Program-made: the position numbers and the translations under genes
Assembly: GCF_000003815.2 (NCBI RefSeq)
Contig: NC_049991.1
Coordinates: 14,289,873-14,353,872 of the forward strand
DNA length: 64,000 bases
Origin: Branchiostoma floridae
Taxonomy: Eukaryota > Chordata > Leptocardii > Amphioxiformes > Branchiostomatidae
Direction of reading: 5' to 3'
The notes under the pieces: model-generated
What the model was told of the DNA's origin: nothing
The model's database searches: none
What the model saw: the letters and a program-made list of their open reading frames with translations, nothing else
In this document: piece after piece, positions 13,827-27,539 of the stretch
Layout: every line of letters begins with the position of its first letter
How positions within the stretch are numbered: the stretch's first letter is position 1

Positions 13827-16800
13827 AAACCTAAGTACACTATAAAGTTTTGAGAAATCTGATTAATTCCGCACCATGTTTGCTGAAATGGAGTCTCCTA
13901 CTATGCAGCAGTCTATAAATTGGATCAGTCAGTTTTTTAAACATTTGTCATCTATATTCCTGTCACTACTATATGGGGTTAACTTAAACATTTGGCTGTT
14001 GAATGATTTATGAACCAACCCAAGTGTGGGGGTGGAAAGTTGCAATAGGTAGGTCGAAAAAAGACTTTCACAGGACGTCAGGGAATAACCCTGCATTGAC
14101 TGAATTTCATTCTTCTTAGGAAATGTTTCTGTGAAGTTTACTAATGTGACTCCAGCAATAAGCACAGTCATCTATGGGTATCTAGTAGAAAAAGGAGAAG
14201 ACTAGAAAGACAACATTTGCAGGAAAATGCAGGATGTTTCTCTCCCATTAGTAATTTTTTTCCGAAACCAATGCAGGTTTTGTTACTGCAAACCTGTACT
14301 TGTTCATATTTGCTGTAACAGCTAAAAATGTTCATACAATTTGCTATAACTGCAGATGATAATTTTTCATATTTGCAATAACAGCTTTTATTTTCATATT
14401 TGCTTTATAATATGATGATGTCACCGGCAGTCCTAAGCTCTGATCGGTTCATCACAGAAGAACAAGAACTTCAAGAAAGAATAAGAATGCACCCTGTGCG
14501 CAAAAACAATATGTTTTCCCTTTTGGAAATATAGATATTCAATCTACATTTGGCTTACATTTATTTGATTGGGCTGATTGAGATTTTGTACATTTACTAC
14601 TGAATAGGAAGCCAATTTTTGTTAATTGGATGTAAATATATCAGATGATAGTTATTATATGAAGCCTTGTAACATTACAACACTTGATACTGCAGTTGGC
14701 AATCAAACAAAAGCACAATGCACTAATGCAGTTTCCTTCTTTCTAACTGACTGAAATCAAATTTTCCACCAAATCACTACCAAAGCACTCTGTCATGAAC
14801 TTAATAATCCATTTAAAAGATGTTCCTGATCCATCATTGCCATCACCAAGCACTAATTAAGTGCTGTCAGTTGATAAGTATCCTCAGAAAGCTACATGTG
14901 CTACATACACATCTGGGGATAAAAGGTCGGGCTCGTTAATCAAGCAGCTTTTAGCAGCTCAAGGCAAATGGAATCTGACACCGCACAGGAGAACAGAAAT
15001 CCGTCTGTCATCCCACAGGGAACAAGGACGTGCCCTCTGGAAGGGGTGTCCTGATTAATGAGATGGTTGGACAGTAACGAGTCAGGAGTAACGAACAGTC
15101 ATTAACACTGACAGCACATTTCAGCTCCAAATTAGCATGCTGAGTTAATTGTAACTGTTGCTATCGTGACAATTATGCATCTTCAGAATGGATGAGTCAT
15201 TGTTGTGAACTGCAATCTTGGTAATTAAGGGAATTTTATGTAGTAAAACATCAGTTATGTAGAGGATGTTGATGAGTACAACGCAAATTTGCAGGGGACT
15301 ATATCACTAAATTTTGCTGTTTCAGTACAAAGAACAGCGCATATATATTTATGAGACATCAGTCACCTTCTTGTGCCCAAGGACTTTCTTCAACTGTTTG
15401 TATATCCAGTTCCTGAATGATATTTCACATGTTTGGTGTGAGTGTTCATGTGTATGTGTGTATTTTGTGTGTGTGCCTGTCTGTTGACACAATAACTCGA
15501 GAAAGCCTGGGTGGATTGTCTTGATATTTAGGTGTGTGGGTAGGTCTTGATAAAACCTCAAAGTAGATTTTGGGTCTCGTTATCACTTATGTTTTTTTTT
15601 CCAATCAGAGAAAAGATGAGGCAGATAATGCAAGAACCAAAAATTGTATTGGCCTTGCTAGTTATCTAGTCATACCTGATGTCAGCACTGAAGATTTACC
15701 CTTATTACTATTAGCAATCTCCTGAGAAGCAGCCCATTATCATTAGCCAAATTCAAGACTTCACGCCTCAACATCAGTCACTCTGCTTTGCAGATTCTCC
15801 CTAATAACATAACCATTCACACAACCTAATCAGAGTGAACAGCCATTGTATGAATATCCTTGATAAGCTGGATAAGAACACTAATGATGAAATTCAAATC
15901 CCTGTTAATACTGGATTTCTTATTCCATGTGGGTACCAAGGCTCCACAGTATATCTGTTCATTTCCCTCGAAAGACCAAAGAAGAAGACGAAGTTACCCA
16001 CATGTAAAATGAGCGTTATGGTACAGTGGGTAACCTGAATAATGATACAATTAGTACAGATACTATAACATAGGCTTTATCTGTTAAGTACTGATTTTGA
16101 TAGGTCACATTTTTTACAACTGATGATGACTACTCCATTGCTGTGCAATCATCTGGCACAGCAATGCATTTTTGCTATGTACGTCACGTACATGTATGTG
16201 TATATCACATTTTCACATAACCTTTCTGTGCTCTTGAACCATACTGCCCCCCCCCCATACACATTAGATACTTACAAATTCCACACACACTTAGAATTAA
16301 GACAGATTTAGGCAGTACTTTCAAAGGAGTCTTGAGGAACTGAAGTAGTAGCCGAACTCTAAGCCCTGCATGAACAGACTTGCCAAATGGGGGAAGAGTT
16401 AATCAAGTCTATAATTTGCCATTTCTGATTAAATCCTTTGGAACTTGGCCAAGTCACGACAGGCCCCTCGGTCATATTTAGTCGTGATGCTCTGAAGAAT
16501 TGATTACATTGGTATTCAACTCGTTCACCGCCATTATAATGACTTGTTCTTATTGATTTTGGAATAACAAATGAATAAACTTTATTATGTGGTAATCGTA
16601 CATAATACAATGTATGGCAGCAACCATACTACAAGACTAATCTATCTTAACTACAAGCTATTATAGAGAACAGTACATGAGTCATATCATGAACATGATT
16701 AGATGTTTTCATGAAATGTGGGACACAGTCTCTGAGTATCTGGTTACGGTGGCAACCCTTTTCAATTTTTAGACAATGCACACTGATTCCCAGTTTTGTA

Positions 16801-18094
16801 ATGCTGCATGAGAATAATAGGACAAAAACAGTATAATAACATATTTTTCATATATTTACTTGCTGGTCTGCCAACATGATAGAGTCAAGCAAAACTACAA
16901 CAAAATTTGAAAACTTTCCATACAAGTATGCTATGTCCTTGGTGCTGAATGTTGTTGTAATGCTTTCTATAGCCATGTGTAGTAGCTAGTAGAAAAGTTC
17001 TATTTGTTCATGCAAAACTGAACCTACATTTGTACTACTTAACCTTATTCACTTAGTATTTGAGTTTGTTTGTTATGCTGTTACTCATCTAATTACCTAA
17101 GCAAATTTTAGAGTGCAGCTTAAATCAATATGTAAAATTTCATATTTCTCATGTCAACATCTTTGAGTTCTACTGATATTATACTATCAAAATGTTACCT
17201 GCTATTTTGCCATCATTTTATTCTATACCATTGTAAGTTGAGCCCCACTGGAACTAAAAGATCTAAATTTCCTTTGCTATGTTGTATATAGCCTGATCTC
17301 CATATGACACTGCAAGTCTTCTGTACCCAGGACTGCCTCCAGGACCTGTCCTTCCATCCCAAAGTGGAAATTTGCTTGTTGGAATGGTACAAAATTCACC
17401 CTGTCAGCCCCCAAAGATCTGAACCTTTATCACATAAAACTGATGAACATGGATTTTAATAGGCCTAAGATGATTGGGATACAAAAATTGAAGCTAGAGA
17501 CAGCACTGTCTGAATCTTCTCCTATTTCATCTCCTGCATGATGACCCATAACCCATGGGAGACACTCCTCTGTTCACATCTGCAGAGAGGTGAAACATGA
17601 GACAGGACAGGAAACAGGAGAAGCTGCCAACAAATAATAAAATCTCATCTGAACTTTTGACCTGACCAGCAAGTGAACCTTACTGCCACATATGCTTTCT
17701 GGAAAACATTCAGCACCAAGGACAAAGCAACAATTTACGGATCAGAAATCAAATAATAACACATGTGCTACATTAGGCATATAACACAGTGTACTCCGTC
17801 CCAAAGTCTGGGATCAACACCTGTATCAAACGTTATCATGACACATGTATGACATAAATGTCAGTACATCCTTGGATGCACTTAACAATGTGTCAATCAC
17901 CTTTCAGCACACTACAATGATTTGATTTAAATCTCACATTTTGAATTTATGATTTAAGAAAATTGAATGATAGCATGTTTTACCCTGCTCTTCTTAAATT
18001 GTTCACTGGTCATCAAAGGACAGGGGGCATGTGCCTGCATTGTCCCAATTTGGCCAAGAACAATGGGTCACACATTAGTGTACATGCATGGGAT

Positions 18095-18320
18095 TGTGTG
18101 GCATTGAATGGCCAAGTGGTCAGGTTAGAGGTCACAGGTTCAAATTCTGTCATTAACACGACATTCCTCACTCCACACAAGTGTCAAAATGGGTACCTGA
18201 CTTTGGTTAGGGAAGTAAAAGGGGGAGGAAGAAGAGGGATGGGCTCTTTCTTGCAATACCCTTTCCAAACCTGATGATAATGCACTACCCCTACAGCTTC
18301 GAAAGACTACCTTTACCAGA
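18095..18320 (+). mobile_element. tRNA-derived SINE
   Basis: An A-box-like TGGCCAAGTGG (about 18110-18120) and a B-box GGTTCAAATTC (18138-18148) lie 28 bp apart, as in tRNA-derived SINE heads. The body that follows includes AAATGGGTACCTGACTT. Fairly well preserved. Confidence 0.65.
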
Positions 18321-19002
18321 TTAGTGTAGGCCATATTTTCAGTATGCACTGAAAACTCCATGCTCTCCTGTTTTCTCACGGATCAGTGCTTGCCCACTCG
18401 TAATTTGAGAGGTCCTGGATTCACATTGAAAGCTTTCCTGCCATTTGGAAACAGGCCAGTATTTGCTACGTGCCAGTTCACATGCCAAAGTTTCATTAGT
18501 TACAGCAGAGAGAGGGTTTAGCACTGTCAATTCACCTGAATCTAAATCACATGTTTCTGACTTTGACGCATCATAAACTTAATGATGCTTGTGATTTGTG
18601 TGCATTCATTTCTGGTGACTTATAGGTGCGATAAGGAAAGTAATTGTCTCTGAAATGTCAAATGCAAAGTTAAGGGTGCACATTAACGCTTCATGTATAT
18701 CTTAAGCGTGACCAAATCTATGTCCTAAAATGAACTTTGATCTAAGGAATTGTAATTGACAAATATGGTACCGTTGTGAAAGTTATCTTTCAAACAGTCT
18801 GTTGAATATCTAATGAAACTTTAATTTGGGTTAATGAAATTGACATATTCAGACAAGGCTGTCATTTCTTGATGAACTGATTCTCAAAGGGTAATGCAAA
18901 TTTATGTAGAGTGTATGCAGAGGTCAGTCCTGGAGGCACCTTAATGTATGCCATCACCCAAAGCATGGCTGTTCTTACATTAGCCGTTTTTACAGTGCTT
19001 AC

Positions 19003-19215
19003 CTTAGTCTCTACCAGACTGACTACGCTGGCTATTATAGGGAGAATAATTTGCCAGAGCAGTTTTGCAACCAAAGGAGTTGGTCGGCCGCGTTTCTCCA
19101 TAGAGGAAACATAAACCTAAGCGTGGACTGACTCCTCTGGCCAATTTGCCGATTTTTTTTGCCAAATTCTACGATCCTCGCACCCCCATAGGAAGGTCTG
19201 GTGGAGGCTACTTTA
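19003..19215 (+). mobile_element. Dispersed TIR element, copy 1
   Basis: Begins TAGTCTCTACCAGACTGACT and ends AAGGTCTGGTGGAGGCTAC, about 15-bp imperfect inverted ends. The sequence matches, with gaps, the opposite strand of 32576-32905 (shared ATTATAGGGA, AATAATTTGCCAG and TAGGAAGG blocks). Confidence 0.65.
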
Positions 19216-19748
19216 TCTGGATCTTTATGACACATGAGTGGTTTAGAGGATGGCCACTGTAAAGGGCCATGCGGTCTCTGCTTAATATGTAACAGGACAT
19301 TTTATACTGTATGCCTGATTTAGCAAGGTTATTTGCCTGGAGCATGTAAAAATGCTTGGAAAACAGCTTATGCAACCTATGTCCATTTAAACTGAACCAG
19401 GGTTTTTACAAGTCATAATGTATGTACTATGCGAAACATAAGCAAACATAGCAGCATACAATCTAAGTGGATGCTTGAATACAAGAAGTGCCTAGGAAAA
19501 GCACACAACAAGCATAATGCAGCATGGCAACACTCGAGAATAAGTTAAACACAGATGCTTTCATGTACATTTCTCCGAAACAGTGTATTCATAGAGCTGA
19601 CAAATAGATATGGTAGTTACCTTGTAACGTTAGTGTTTTATATCAAAATAACAAGAAAGCCAATTTACCTTGTGGCTACAACAGAAATTTGGCATGAATG
19701 AAATGTGCAATGTTTAGAGTTTTGTCTACTTGAGATATTGTTCCTTTA

Positions 19749-19980
19749 TACCCCTGTCATATTATCCACGATCTTCGGGCATATCAATGGAAGATTGGCC
19801 ATATTTAAGATCGACAGAGGGTTGTGCATATTTATCACCTGAAAACCGTTCCTGTCACATATAAGCCATACTTTGTACCTTGTACAATTGTTATGCAATA
19901 AAGCTATTATTATAAGCGAGGCTCGGGTGATTGCCGCAGAATCGTCGTCTGATTGATTTTTGCCAAATGTGACAGGGGTA
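19749..19980. mobile_element. Non-autonomous TIR element with TTA target duplication
   Basis: Starts TACCCCTGTCA and ends TGACAGGGGTA, perfect inverted ends. TTA flanks both sides (19746-19748 and 19981-19983). A 232-bp non-coding MITE; the 3-bp TTA duplication fits PIF/Harbinger. Confidence 0.75.
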
Positions 19981-20317
19981 TTACAACTTCATATTGATTT
20001 TATAAGTTTCCTAAATGTGTGTCTCTAGTTTTTGGAGCATAGGCAATATTTTGTACACATATCGCTATAGCATATCAGTTTCTTTTGAATTCCCAAGTGC
20101 ACTGCATGCATACGAATATCATCCTTCTCTGTACAAAGCACATAAAATGACTGGTGACTGATACGGAACATGCACTGTCCAACAGAAATGGTTAAATCGA
20201 TAGGGAACGTCGTCTTGGGTCACACATTTCATGTTGGCCATTATTCCTCATTAGTTAGAACACTGCAACCCAAGTGTACCATAACCAGTGTGGCCTGACC
20301 TATTTATAACAGATAAC

Positions 20318-20532
20318 CGTAGTTCACCTTTATCCGTGGGTAACCTATAACCGTTGTTTTACAAAACAGGGTATTTAGGCACATCTAGCCGACGGATGAA
20401 GTTTTAAACTGCGATATACTGAAAATACTGCAATAATTGAAACCAAGTCGCCCATCGACATACATGATATTCCCAAATGCCGTTTTTAAAAGCAACAGAT
20501 ATAGGTTACCCAACGGATAAAGGTGAACTAGC
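20318..20532. mobile_element. MITE with ~55-bp inverted arms
   Basis: The left arm AGTTCACCTTTATCCGTGGG TAACCTATA... and the right arm ...TATAGGTTACCCAACGGATA AAGGTGAACTA are complementary. A partial copy of the right arm recurs at about 21175-21245. Confidence 0.75.
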
Positions 20533-20699
20533 GTTACAGTCTGATTTTTGATCCTTTAATAATAGATGCATCTATTTTGCATTAAGAAGTGAGCTTGCGG
20601 CTATTGAAACTTCATTTACTACATGTATGGCATGTGATGGTGTTTAGAAATAATTACCGTACATCTCAAAGCCCTCCCATTCATGTTGCACTGATTAAA

Positions 20700-20765
20700 G
20701 ACTGGTTAGCTGGTGTGTTACGCCGAACGGCGGTTATACCGGTTATATAGATATGGGTCACGACC
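20700..20765. repeat. Dispersed repeat fragment (lancelet-type)
   Basis: GCTGGTGTGTTACGCCGAAC and GGTTATACCGGTTATATAGA blocks recur at 40810-40875 and 56120-56180. I recall this as a common lancelet repeat. Confidence 0.6.
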
Positions 20766-21045
20766 ACACTGATTACCATTACCATGTAACCAGGAGGAGT
20801 ATTTGTCATATTGAGTTGCTCACAAGGCTTCAATGTCATCTTGATGTATGTTGTATCCCTATGTGGCACGAGTACAGGTAGACATATGAAGTGCATTGTT
20901 TATCATCAAGAAGCCGTTAACTAAATCCTCAGAAGAATGATTTATTATAGGCCATTAGAATTTACGGAGGAAAGATGGTCACTTTCACACTGATGCTATT
21001 ACTTCAAACAAGAAGATATATGTGAATCACTTGCATTATATGATG

Positions 21046-21048
<3 letters not shown>

Positions 21049-21131
<83 letters not shown>
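21049..21131. repeat. (TA)n microsatellite
   Basis: About 41 uninterrupted TA units; any reading frame through it (a YI repeat) is spurious. Confidence 0.98.
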
Positions 21132-21132
<1 letters not shown>

Positions 21133-21803
21133 ACATGCAAATTATTGAAGTTTGAAACCACCATCTGTCAACTTGCTATCCCTGAACACCCTGTTTTTGA
21201 AAAACAACGGATATAGATTACCCCATGGATAAAGGTGAACTAGCGTTATATCATGATCTTGATTTATATTCCAATACCTGTGTAGTAACCATATTATGTT
21301 TAACAATTTGAATGGCCCACCTATACCTTGAGGTAAGAGTTAAGGCCATGTAGATTCTAGGCCGCACTTTATACCTAATCACATTCATTTGATAATCTCA
21401 CTGCTTAATTCCCAGACTCATCACACCACTGTAATGTTGCATTGATAAGTGCATATTGCACTTTCATACCAGACATAATAAGCCTCAAACATTTGGACTG
21501 GAGCCATATGGAAACTGGAGTAAAGGGTAAATAACATCTTATCTATTCAAGATCCAAGTGAATGTCTCAGGGTTACTTTCCCATGACACAAAAGGTCCAG
21601 ATACAAATATAGCACACTAACTGGGAGCTGCACCATCGACTCAGACTTGTTTTGCAACCATAACAATCATTATTAATTGGTATTATCAGACCTGTATCAG
21701 CTGATTTAATACATAGTACTTAGGAACCACGAAATTGTCAACAATATGCTTAACTCAGGGCACTATGCAAATATATTATTTGAGTTGGCTCAAATGTAAC
21801 ATG

Positions 21804-22678
21804 CATTGGCATAATACCGGTCATAAGCCTTATACCGGTCGATTAAAAATAGTGGAATTTAAAGAGATCTACACATGCAACAATAGTTATTTCTGAGGTA
21901 TGCACACTTTAGACATCTAGGTGTCCAATACATAATTTACAAAGCATCGATAACAATGCATTCGAAGACAACAAGGCCAAAAGTTTTCTGGTCATTTTCG
22001 GGGCAGGCGAGCTCGTCGTGGGACAAACACACTGTCACGTTCATCGCCAGATTTGTAGATAATAATCACATGTGCTCACGGCACAAGACAAGCATGATTC
22101 AACAGCAATCTTGAACTTCTTTTGGTGACCTACAACTCGTGTAAAAGTGTGAGGAACCGTTGCATTATCGCCCGGATCTACGGCTGAATGGGTCAAATTG
22201 AACGTACGCCGCCATTTTCTCGCCATTTTTAATGCTACGGCCAGCAGTAAAGTTTTACGTCATAGCGGTTGTGACGGACCAAAATTAAATGAAAATTCTT
22301 GTCAGTATACGCCCATTTTCTCATGACTTTTTGTATGCTCATGCAGATTTTTGTTTTGTGCAACTACTAACAGGAAAGAAAGGAACAACAGAGGATGTAT
22401 AAAGGTACATAGCGGCAGTTAATTGTGCCGTGTTTCGTTCGACCGGTATAGTGCACCCCCTTCCAACCACGCGCCCGTTCTCCGTGCAATTCCGCGGTGT
22501 GTTCCAATTACGATATTATGTTTTTAGCAGGACCAGAGAGACAAAATAATTTACACAGAAGAAGTGGCAAAGGTAAGCTGTAACAGCAACATGTAACTGG
22601 AGAAAATGATGCGTTGATCATTTGCCAAATTAGCATTGCTTGAGAAATTGCAGTAAACCGACCGGTATTATGCCAATG
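21804..22678. mobile_element. TIR-bounded element of ~875 bp
   Basis: A perfect 19-bp inverted end (CATTGGCATAATACCGGTC at left, its complement at right). A nested, shorter inverted pair (TATACCGGTCGA at ~21830; TCGACCGGTATA at ~22440) lies inside. The interior is more CpG-rich than its surroundings and holds a 61-codon minus-strand ORF. No clean target duplication is visible. Confidence 0.7.
22041..22226 (-). CDS. Uncharacterised 61-codon ORF inside the 21.80-22.68 kb element
   Basis: Begins MARKWRRTFNLTHSAVDPGD and ends with a cysteine-bearing stretch and IWR. The ATG is preceded by AAAA and stands in a CpG-rich block. The coding look is better than for neighbouring ORFs, but I recognise no family and the ORF may only be a transposon or first-exon fragment. 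It lies within an intron of the Rab gene, on the same strand. Confidence 0.25.
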   Translation of the reverse strand: MARKWRRTFNLTHSAVDPGDNATVPHTFTRVVGHQKKFKIAVESCLSCAVSTCDYYLQIWR

Positions 22679-23734
22679 GATGTTAACTTTGTAAAATTGA
22701 ATATTTTGGTGGATAAAAAAATAAGTTTTGAATGAAATTTCATGATAAAAAATAATTAATACACTGCAAGGCTCTGAGTACATAAAGCATATGCAGGTTG
22801 CTAAGCATATGGAAAATTGCTTATCTTATAACATATTGCACTAAGTACTGAATAAACATGGCATTTATCAACTAAATTTAATGGCCAAACATGGGACTGG
22901 GTAGATAACATTTCTTTGGCAAACTTTCTATACCAGAGAGTTTACAACTTTGGCAAATCGACTTGCTTGAAATGCAGATATTAAATGCCAAAACTGAGAA
23001 AAAATTAAAATCTTAATCATCTATTATAAAGAATCAAATATGGTAAAACCGAGTCAAGATATATTGAAATACTGAAGGTGTGTATATAGTTCAATGACAG
23101 TCAAAAAATATGATTTGCTAGCTTTTTGTGTTGAAACAAAGTTGATTCAGCAGCTCAACAAAACATAAGAACATGAAATAAGAAATGGAATGAAGATCAC
23201 ATTTTGCAGAAATACAAGACAGTGAAGCAATTAAGATATTAGATAGGACCTGTCTTTAAGGATAAGCCAAGAGTTAAGGACATGGACACTTCTTGATCCT
23301 TGCCATAAATAATGCCAAAATGAAGAATGTCTTTTTAGATGCCTTATAATCCACAAACACAGAAAGTCATGTACAAGATTTTCAACCCTTTATCCCCTAA
23401 GGAATACAAGAAGGTCATAGCCAGTTCTAGCATATTCCAAATAGATGGCTCTGAGGGAGCATTCAAGATTAATGAATAATTCAAAACAGGTTTTCATGGA
23501 AAGACGCAAAATTAGGTAGCCTGAATGCATAAAGATAATGCATGACAGAGCCTGTGCAGTTGTTGAGTCGGAATGTAGATATCTGAAACAATAACACCTG
23601 TCCAGTAGCAGCTGCTGTTGGCTGATAGAGACCAAAATGTCATAACGGCAGACTGTGCTTCTTGTTCAAGGATTGACCTCTTATTCTGGTCACACACAGT
23701 GACTGTTGCACTTTCTCTTATGCACACTGAAGTG

Positions 23735-24030
23735 CTCACACTCACTCACTCACTATCCGGTTTAGCCTCCGTTTTTCCCTGTCTTGCAGAGGTTGGACGT
23801 GTTGCCAAGATGTTTTGGTTTAATTGCTGCCCTCCATCCATCTCTGTCAAGGGGGTTGGCTTTTTGCAGTTTCCCAAGATCTTCCTTGACATTGTCTACC
23901 CATCTCCTCTTGGGGCGCCCACGCGGATTCTGGCCCACTACAGACAAGTTCAAGACCTTTCTTGGCCAGTTGTCATGGGACCCTCTTTGCACGTGGCCAT
24001 ACCAACGGAGTCTGTTGTAGCGCAAAATGT
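23735..24030 (-). pseudogene. Non-LTR retrotransposon (LINE) 3' coding fragment
   Basis: The minus-strand frame reads RLRWYGHVQRGSHDNWPRKV, then GRPKRRWVDNVKEDL near the end, the RLRWxGHVxR...GRPKxRWxDxVxxDL pattern common at the C-terminus of non-LTR retrotransposon reverse-transcriptase proteins. It stops soon after and runs into a CCGGATAGTGAGTGAGTGAG tail. The reverse transcriptase core is missing: a 5'-truncated insertion. The exact clade (RTE-like?) is not settled. Confidence 0.8.
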
Positions 24031-24150
24031 CATGGAGGCTGTGTAAACCTAACCTACACCCTAAGCTGTTCAGATGGCACTCTTTCTGCCAGCCTTCTGG
24101 AGCAAATCCACCTGGTCATGGCATTGTCACACCTAACCAGCCAGCCAGAA

Positions 24151-24448
24151 GTAGTGGAAGGGCAAAAAAGACATCTACACAAAAAGGTTTTGTTCACAAA
24201 TGATGCCTGTGACAGCTGAAGGCAAGACATGAAAGCTGTATAGTGCCAGTGGCCTTGTATATGTGCATAGTATCTAACAATTAACGTATGACACTAAGTT
24301 GTACGTTCTCTTACACAAACTGAAAGCAGTGGAAGGGCAAAAAGGACATCTTGACAAAAAGGTTTTGTTCGCAAATGATGCCTGAGACAGCTGAAGGTGA
24401 GATATGAAAACTGTATACCATTTCCCTTGTGTATATACATGATCATAG
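24151..24448 (+). repeat. Local direct duplication (~120 bp x 2)
   Basis: GTGGAAGGGCAAAAAAGACA ... GGTTTTGTTCACAAATGATG recurs about 175 bp later with scattered differences (24325-24448). Confidence 0.75.
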
Positions 24449-24449
24449 T

Positions 24450-24620
24450 AGTCCAGTAATAAGTGGCCCTGCCTCTGGAACCAGAAAGCATGAGTTTGAT
24501 TCCGGCTTTGTCGCTCACCCAACATGCACACTACTGAAAAGGGTTGCAGTCCTTAGGATGGGACAATAAGCTGTGGTCCACTGTTCATTGTGCTTGTCAA
24601 AAAGAACTATATATATATAT
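24450..24620 (+). mobile_element. SINE-like element with B-box
   Basis: A B-box-like GAGTTTGATTCCGGC (about 24491-24505) is followed by CGCTCACCCAACATGCACAC and GGGTTGCAGTCCTTAGGATG, and a TA-rich tail at 24609. Typical tRNA-derived SINE design. Confidence 0.55.
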
Positions 24621-27539
24621 AGGTGAATTTCCCTTTTACAATGAACCTGAAAGTACTGTACATAGCATCTGTCCTCTCTGTCATGACCAGTGGAAGACTA
24701 GCTCTTCAGTGAGCTAAAACTGGAACAAAATCACTTTCCTAATTCCTTATCATGACTAAATTACAATGTTTAGGCTAAAACACTAGACTTTACGTTATAA
24801 TGCAAGAATGTCACCAAACCTAAATGAATGTGATTTGGTTTATGACACCTTTAGTCTTGTGGCAGGGTTTGAACAAACAAATTCAGAAACAACGTTGTTC
24901 GCTTTGATAACTTTTGTCAGAAGTGTCATTTCTTTTTTTGAGTAAAAGCATTTTCTGCACAGGACAGAATACAAAAGTTTGCCTCCAGAAATTCCCCCTC
25001 CAGAGTCTACAGTATGTCTACCTTTTCTGAAAACAGCACTTGCACCCCTTCAATCTAATGTGACTTAATACATGTACAGTCTGTCTATATGAATAATTTA
25101 GCTGGGCTCAATGTGTGCTGTCCTTGGTGCTTAAATCCAGTGTATATAATCTCATACACACTTTTATATCCTGGCGAGTTTATAGAACTAAGTCTATTTC
25201 AAGGGACATTACATCCTTAACCAGAAGGAAAACTGACCAGATATAGGGGTGAAGTGTTTGATATATACCAGAGGCTCTTTATACAAGCCAGTATGTACCA
25301 AATTCAAGCTACTTGATAATATGTATTTACCAGATGGACCAAAAATGACCTTGTCCTCTATCATTTTTCAGGTTTATACAAAGCTAGCAGCAAAGACACA
25401 GGATAAGACTTTTGATAGGAAGTTTTTAAGATCATTCAGAGTTTGAACACAGTGCATTTAATGGTATGGCATGGTATTTAACCATTAACGTAAGACACAA
25501 TTGCTATTGCGGCCTATGATTCAATAGACATAGACATTGTTAAACTAAGTTACATTGATACAAATTTGTATACATGTATAGGATACACTTGTCTTCAGAA
25601 TCTCAGTCATCTTATTCTTTAACTAATGTTGCTTGGTTTTTTTTTTCATTTTGTAATTTTATACCTAAATATATCTCACTTTCCTTGCCATAATGATTAG
25701 GTCCTCTTTACAAAAAACTTTTTAAAAAAGTGATCCATTTCTGCTAGATTGACATGCGCTTTATTGGATGGAATTGCTCAGAATGAGTGATGGCACTTGG
25801 ATCTTAGATTTGCATGCCATGAGTTCTGTCTGGGGACAAACCAAGAATGTGTGGGATCAAAGGATTAAGTCTCAGCGTCAGCTATTACTGCCAGAACACC
25901 TTGGCATTCTTGTACCATGCATAATTCATTCAATGGGATTTGCAAACATTCGTCATGATATCAAAGACCAATTGTGGAATGCAGCTGATACCCTAAGGTG
26001 AAGTGTACTGTTACAGTCAACAGCTAACAGACAACAAAGCACTTTTTCTTGGAAAATTCACCGTGCCCAGCAGACACAGAAGGCCTATATGACACGCAGA
26101 CAGTTCCCTGAAGACATGGCTTTGGCATGACATATGATCATAGCAACTATTGCTATGTGTATATCAAGTGGGTGTGTTACATCTATGTCAAAATCCAGAC
26201 TCAAAATACAATATGATTCTTTTTAGTATTTATAATTCTAATTGATTCTACTTTGAATTCATGAAAACTCCCCAATTGCAATTGCAACACTTAAAGTAGA
26301 ATCTTGAAGATTTAAGACACAGACCACCAAAATTTGAAGATTTGTTAATTGAATTGGCATCCATCATTAAGTAATCATGAATCTGAAAATCACATATTAC
26401 AGGTCCTGAAATACACATCAATTTAGATGTAAACAAGATACATGTGTATCTGTGGAGTTTGAAATATACACTACATACATCCCACTTTGTTACTGACTCT
26501 AGTTTCTGATTTTCTGGGTTGTTACAGCCATGATTGTGCCTCCCATATCCCTCTATTTAGACCATAAAACCTAATCTGGGTTTAAGCTCATTTCATGCAT
26601 CGTGGCTTTTGTGTTAACTCGTGGCGGCCCCAGGTGGCACCAGCATGTTTCTCATTTGCTTTCAACCAATGGAACAACCGCCTGCCCTCTTCCCTACAAA
26701 TACGTGATATCTATAGAAAAATATCCATGCATTTTAGAGTCTACAGAGTCTTAGCTCTGTTGAGATGTTGTATGCATGGCGACATTGTATCAGAGGTTAT
26801 CTATTTGAAGCAAAACGGGGACTAGGAACACATTGCAACCCTCTTGCCTTTTCAGTTGCACCTATGTCTACTATCTTCCCTATATCAGAATTTCCTTGTA
26901 CACCCTTGAAAGATTCTTGTGTTGAAGGGAATATATGAAGGAAATGATAAAATATATAGTATCTAGGTTTGATGACTAATGGGGCCTAGCCATACTACTT
27001 TTATTTCTCTTGAGAGGGCGTAAAAGACGCTTTATCAGTCTAACCAAGGCATATTATCACACTGCACTTTTGTACACGAACTCAGCAAAACGTAAAGGTG
27101 ATGCACAGAGAAGCATTAACTATACTTGGCTTATAAAGATATCCAATATAGATGGAAATTCATTTCATTTTCTCATAACAGATCTAAAGCTAGGCAATTT
27201 CCTATGCCACATCAAGGAGGTTGGCCACATCATAGTTCAAAGAGCTACTGTGGCAGGAATATCCCATTATATGATTATCTCAGTGTTGTTTCTTCCCTTC
27301 GATACCTGACCATTCTTAATTCCAATGATGTGGCGGTAAAAATTGTGCACTCAATCCATGTTTCCTTGCTGCTAGTGCTATACTAGTAAAGGGTAACATA
27401 GAAATATGGCTTGGCCATTGACCATTGAGGCTTAGAATGTATGTACCAAGTGAACACAGATTGTATGCACTTTGCTTCTCATGAGCATACCACAAAACAT
27501 AGTGTTTCAGTCAGTTTTTCATGGTGTGTATAAGCTTAA

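Noticed and set aside
19660-19685. Donor-like site on the minus strand (CACAAG|gtaaat)
   Set aside because: No open exon of family character precedes it.
21022-21216. ORF with Tyr-Ile repeats
   Set aside because: Translation of the TA microsatellite.
25768-26001. 77-codon plus-strand ORF ending IKDQLWNAADTLR
   Set aside because: The ending recalls a bacterial restriction-methylase motif, but nothing else matches. Taken as coincidence.
26595-26825. ORF containing FNQWNNRLPSSL
   Set aside because: Vaguely like a LINE C-terminus (WNxLPxxL), but too weak and isolated to call.
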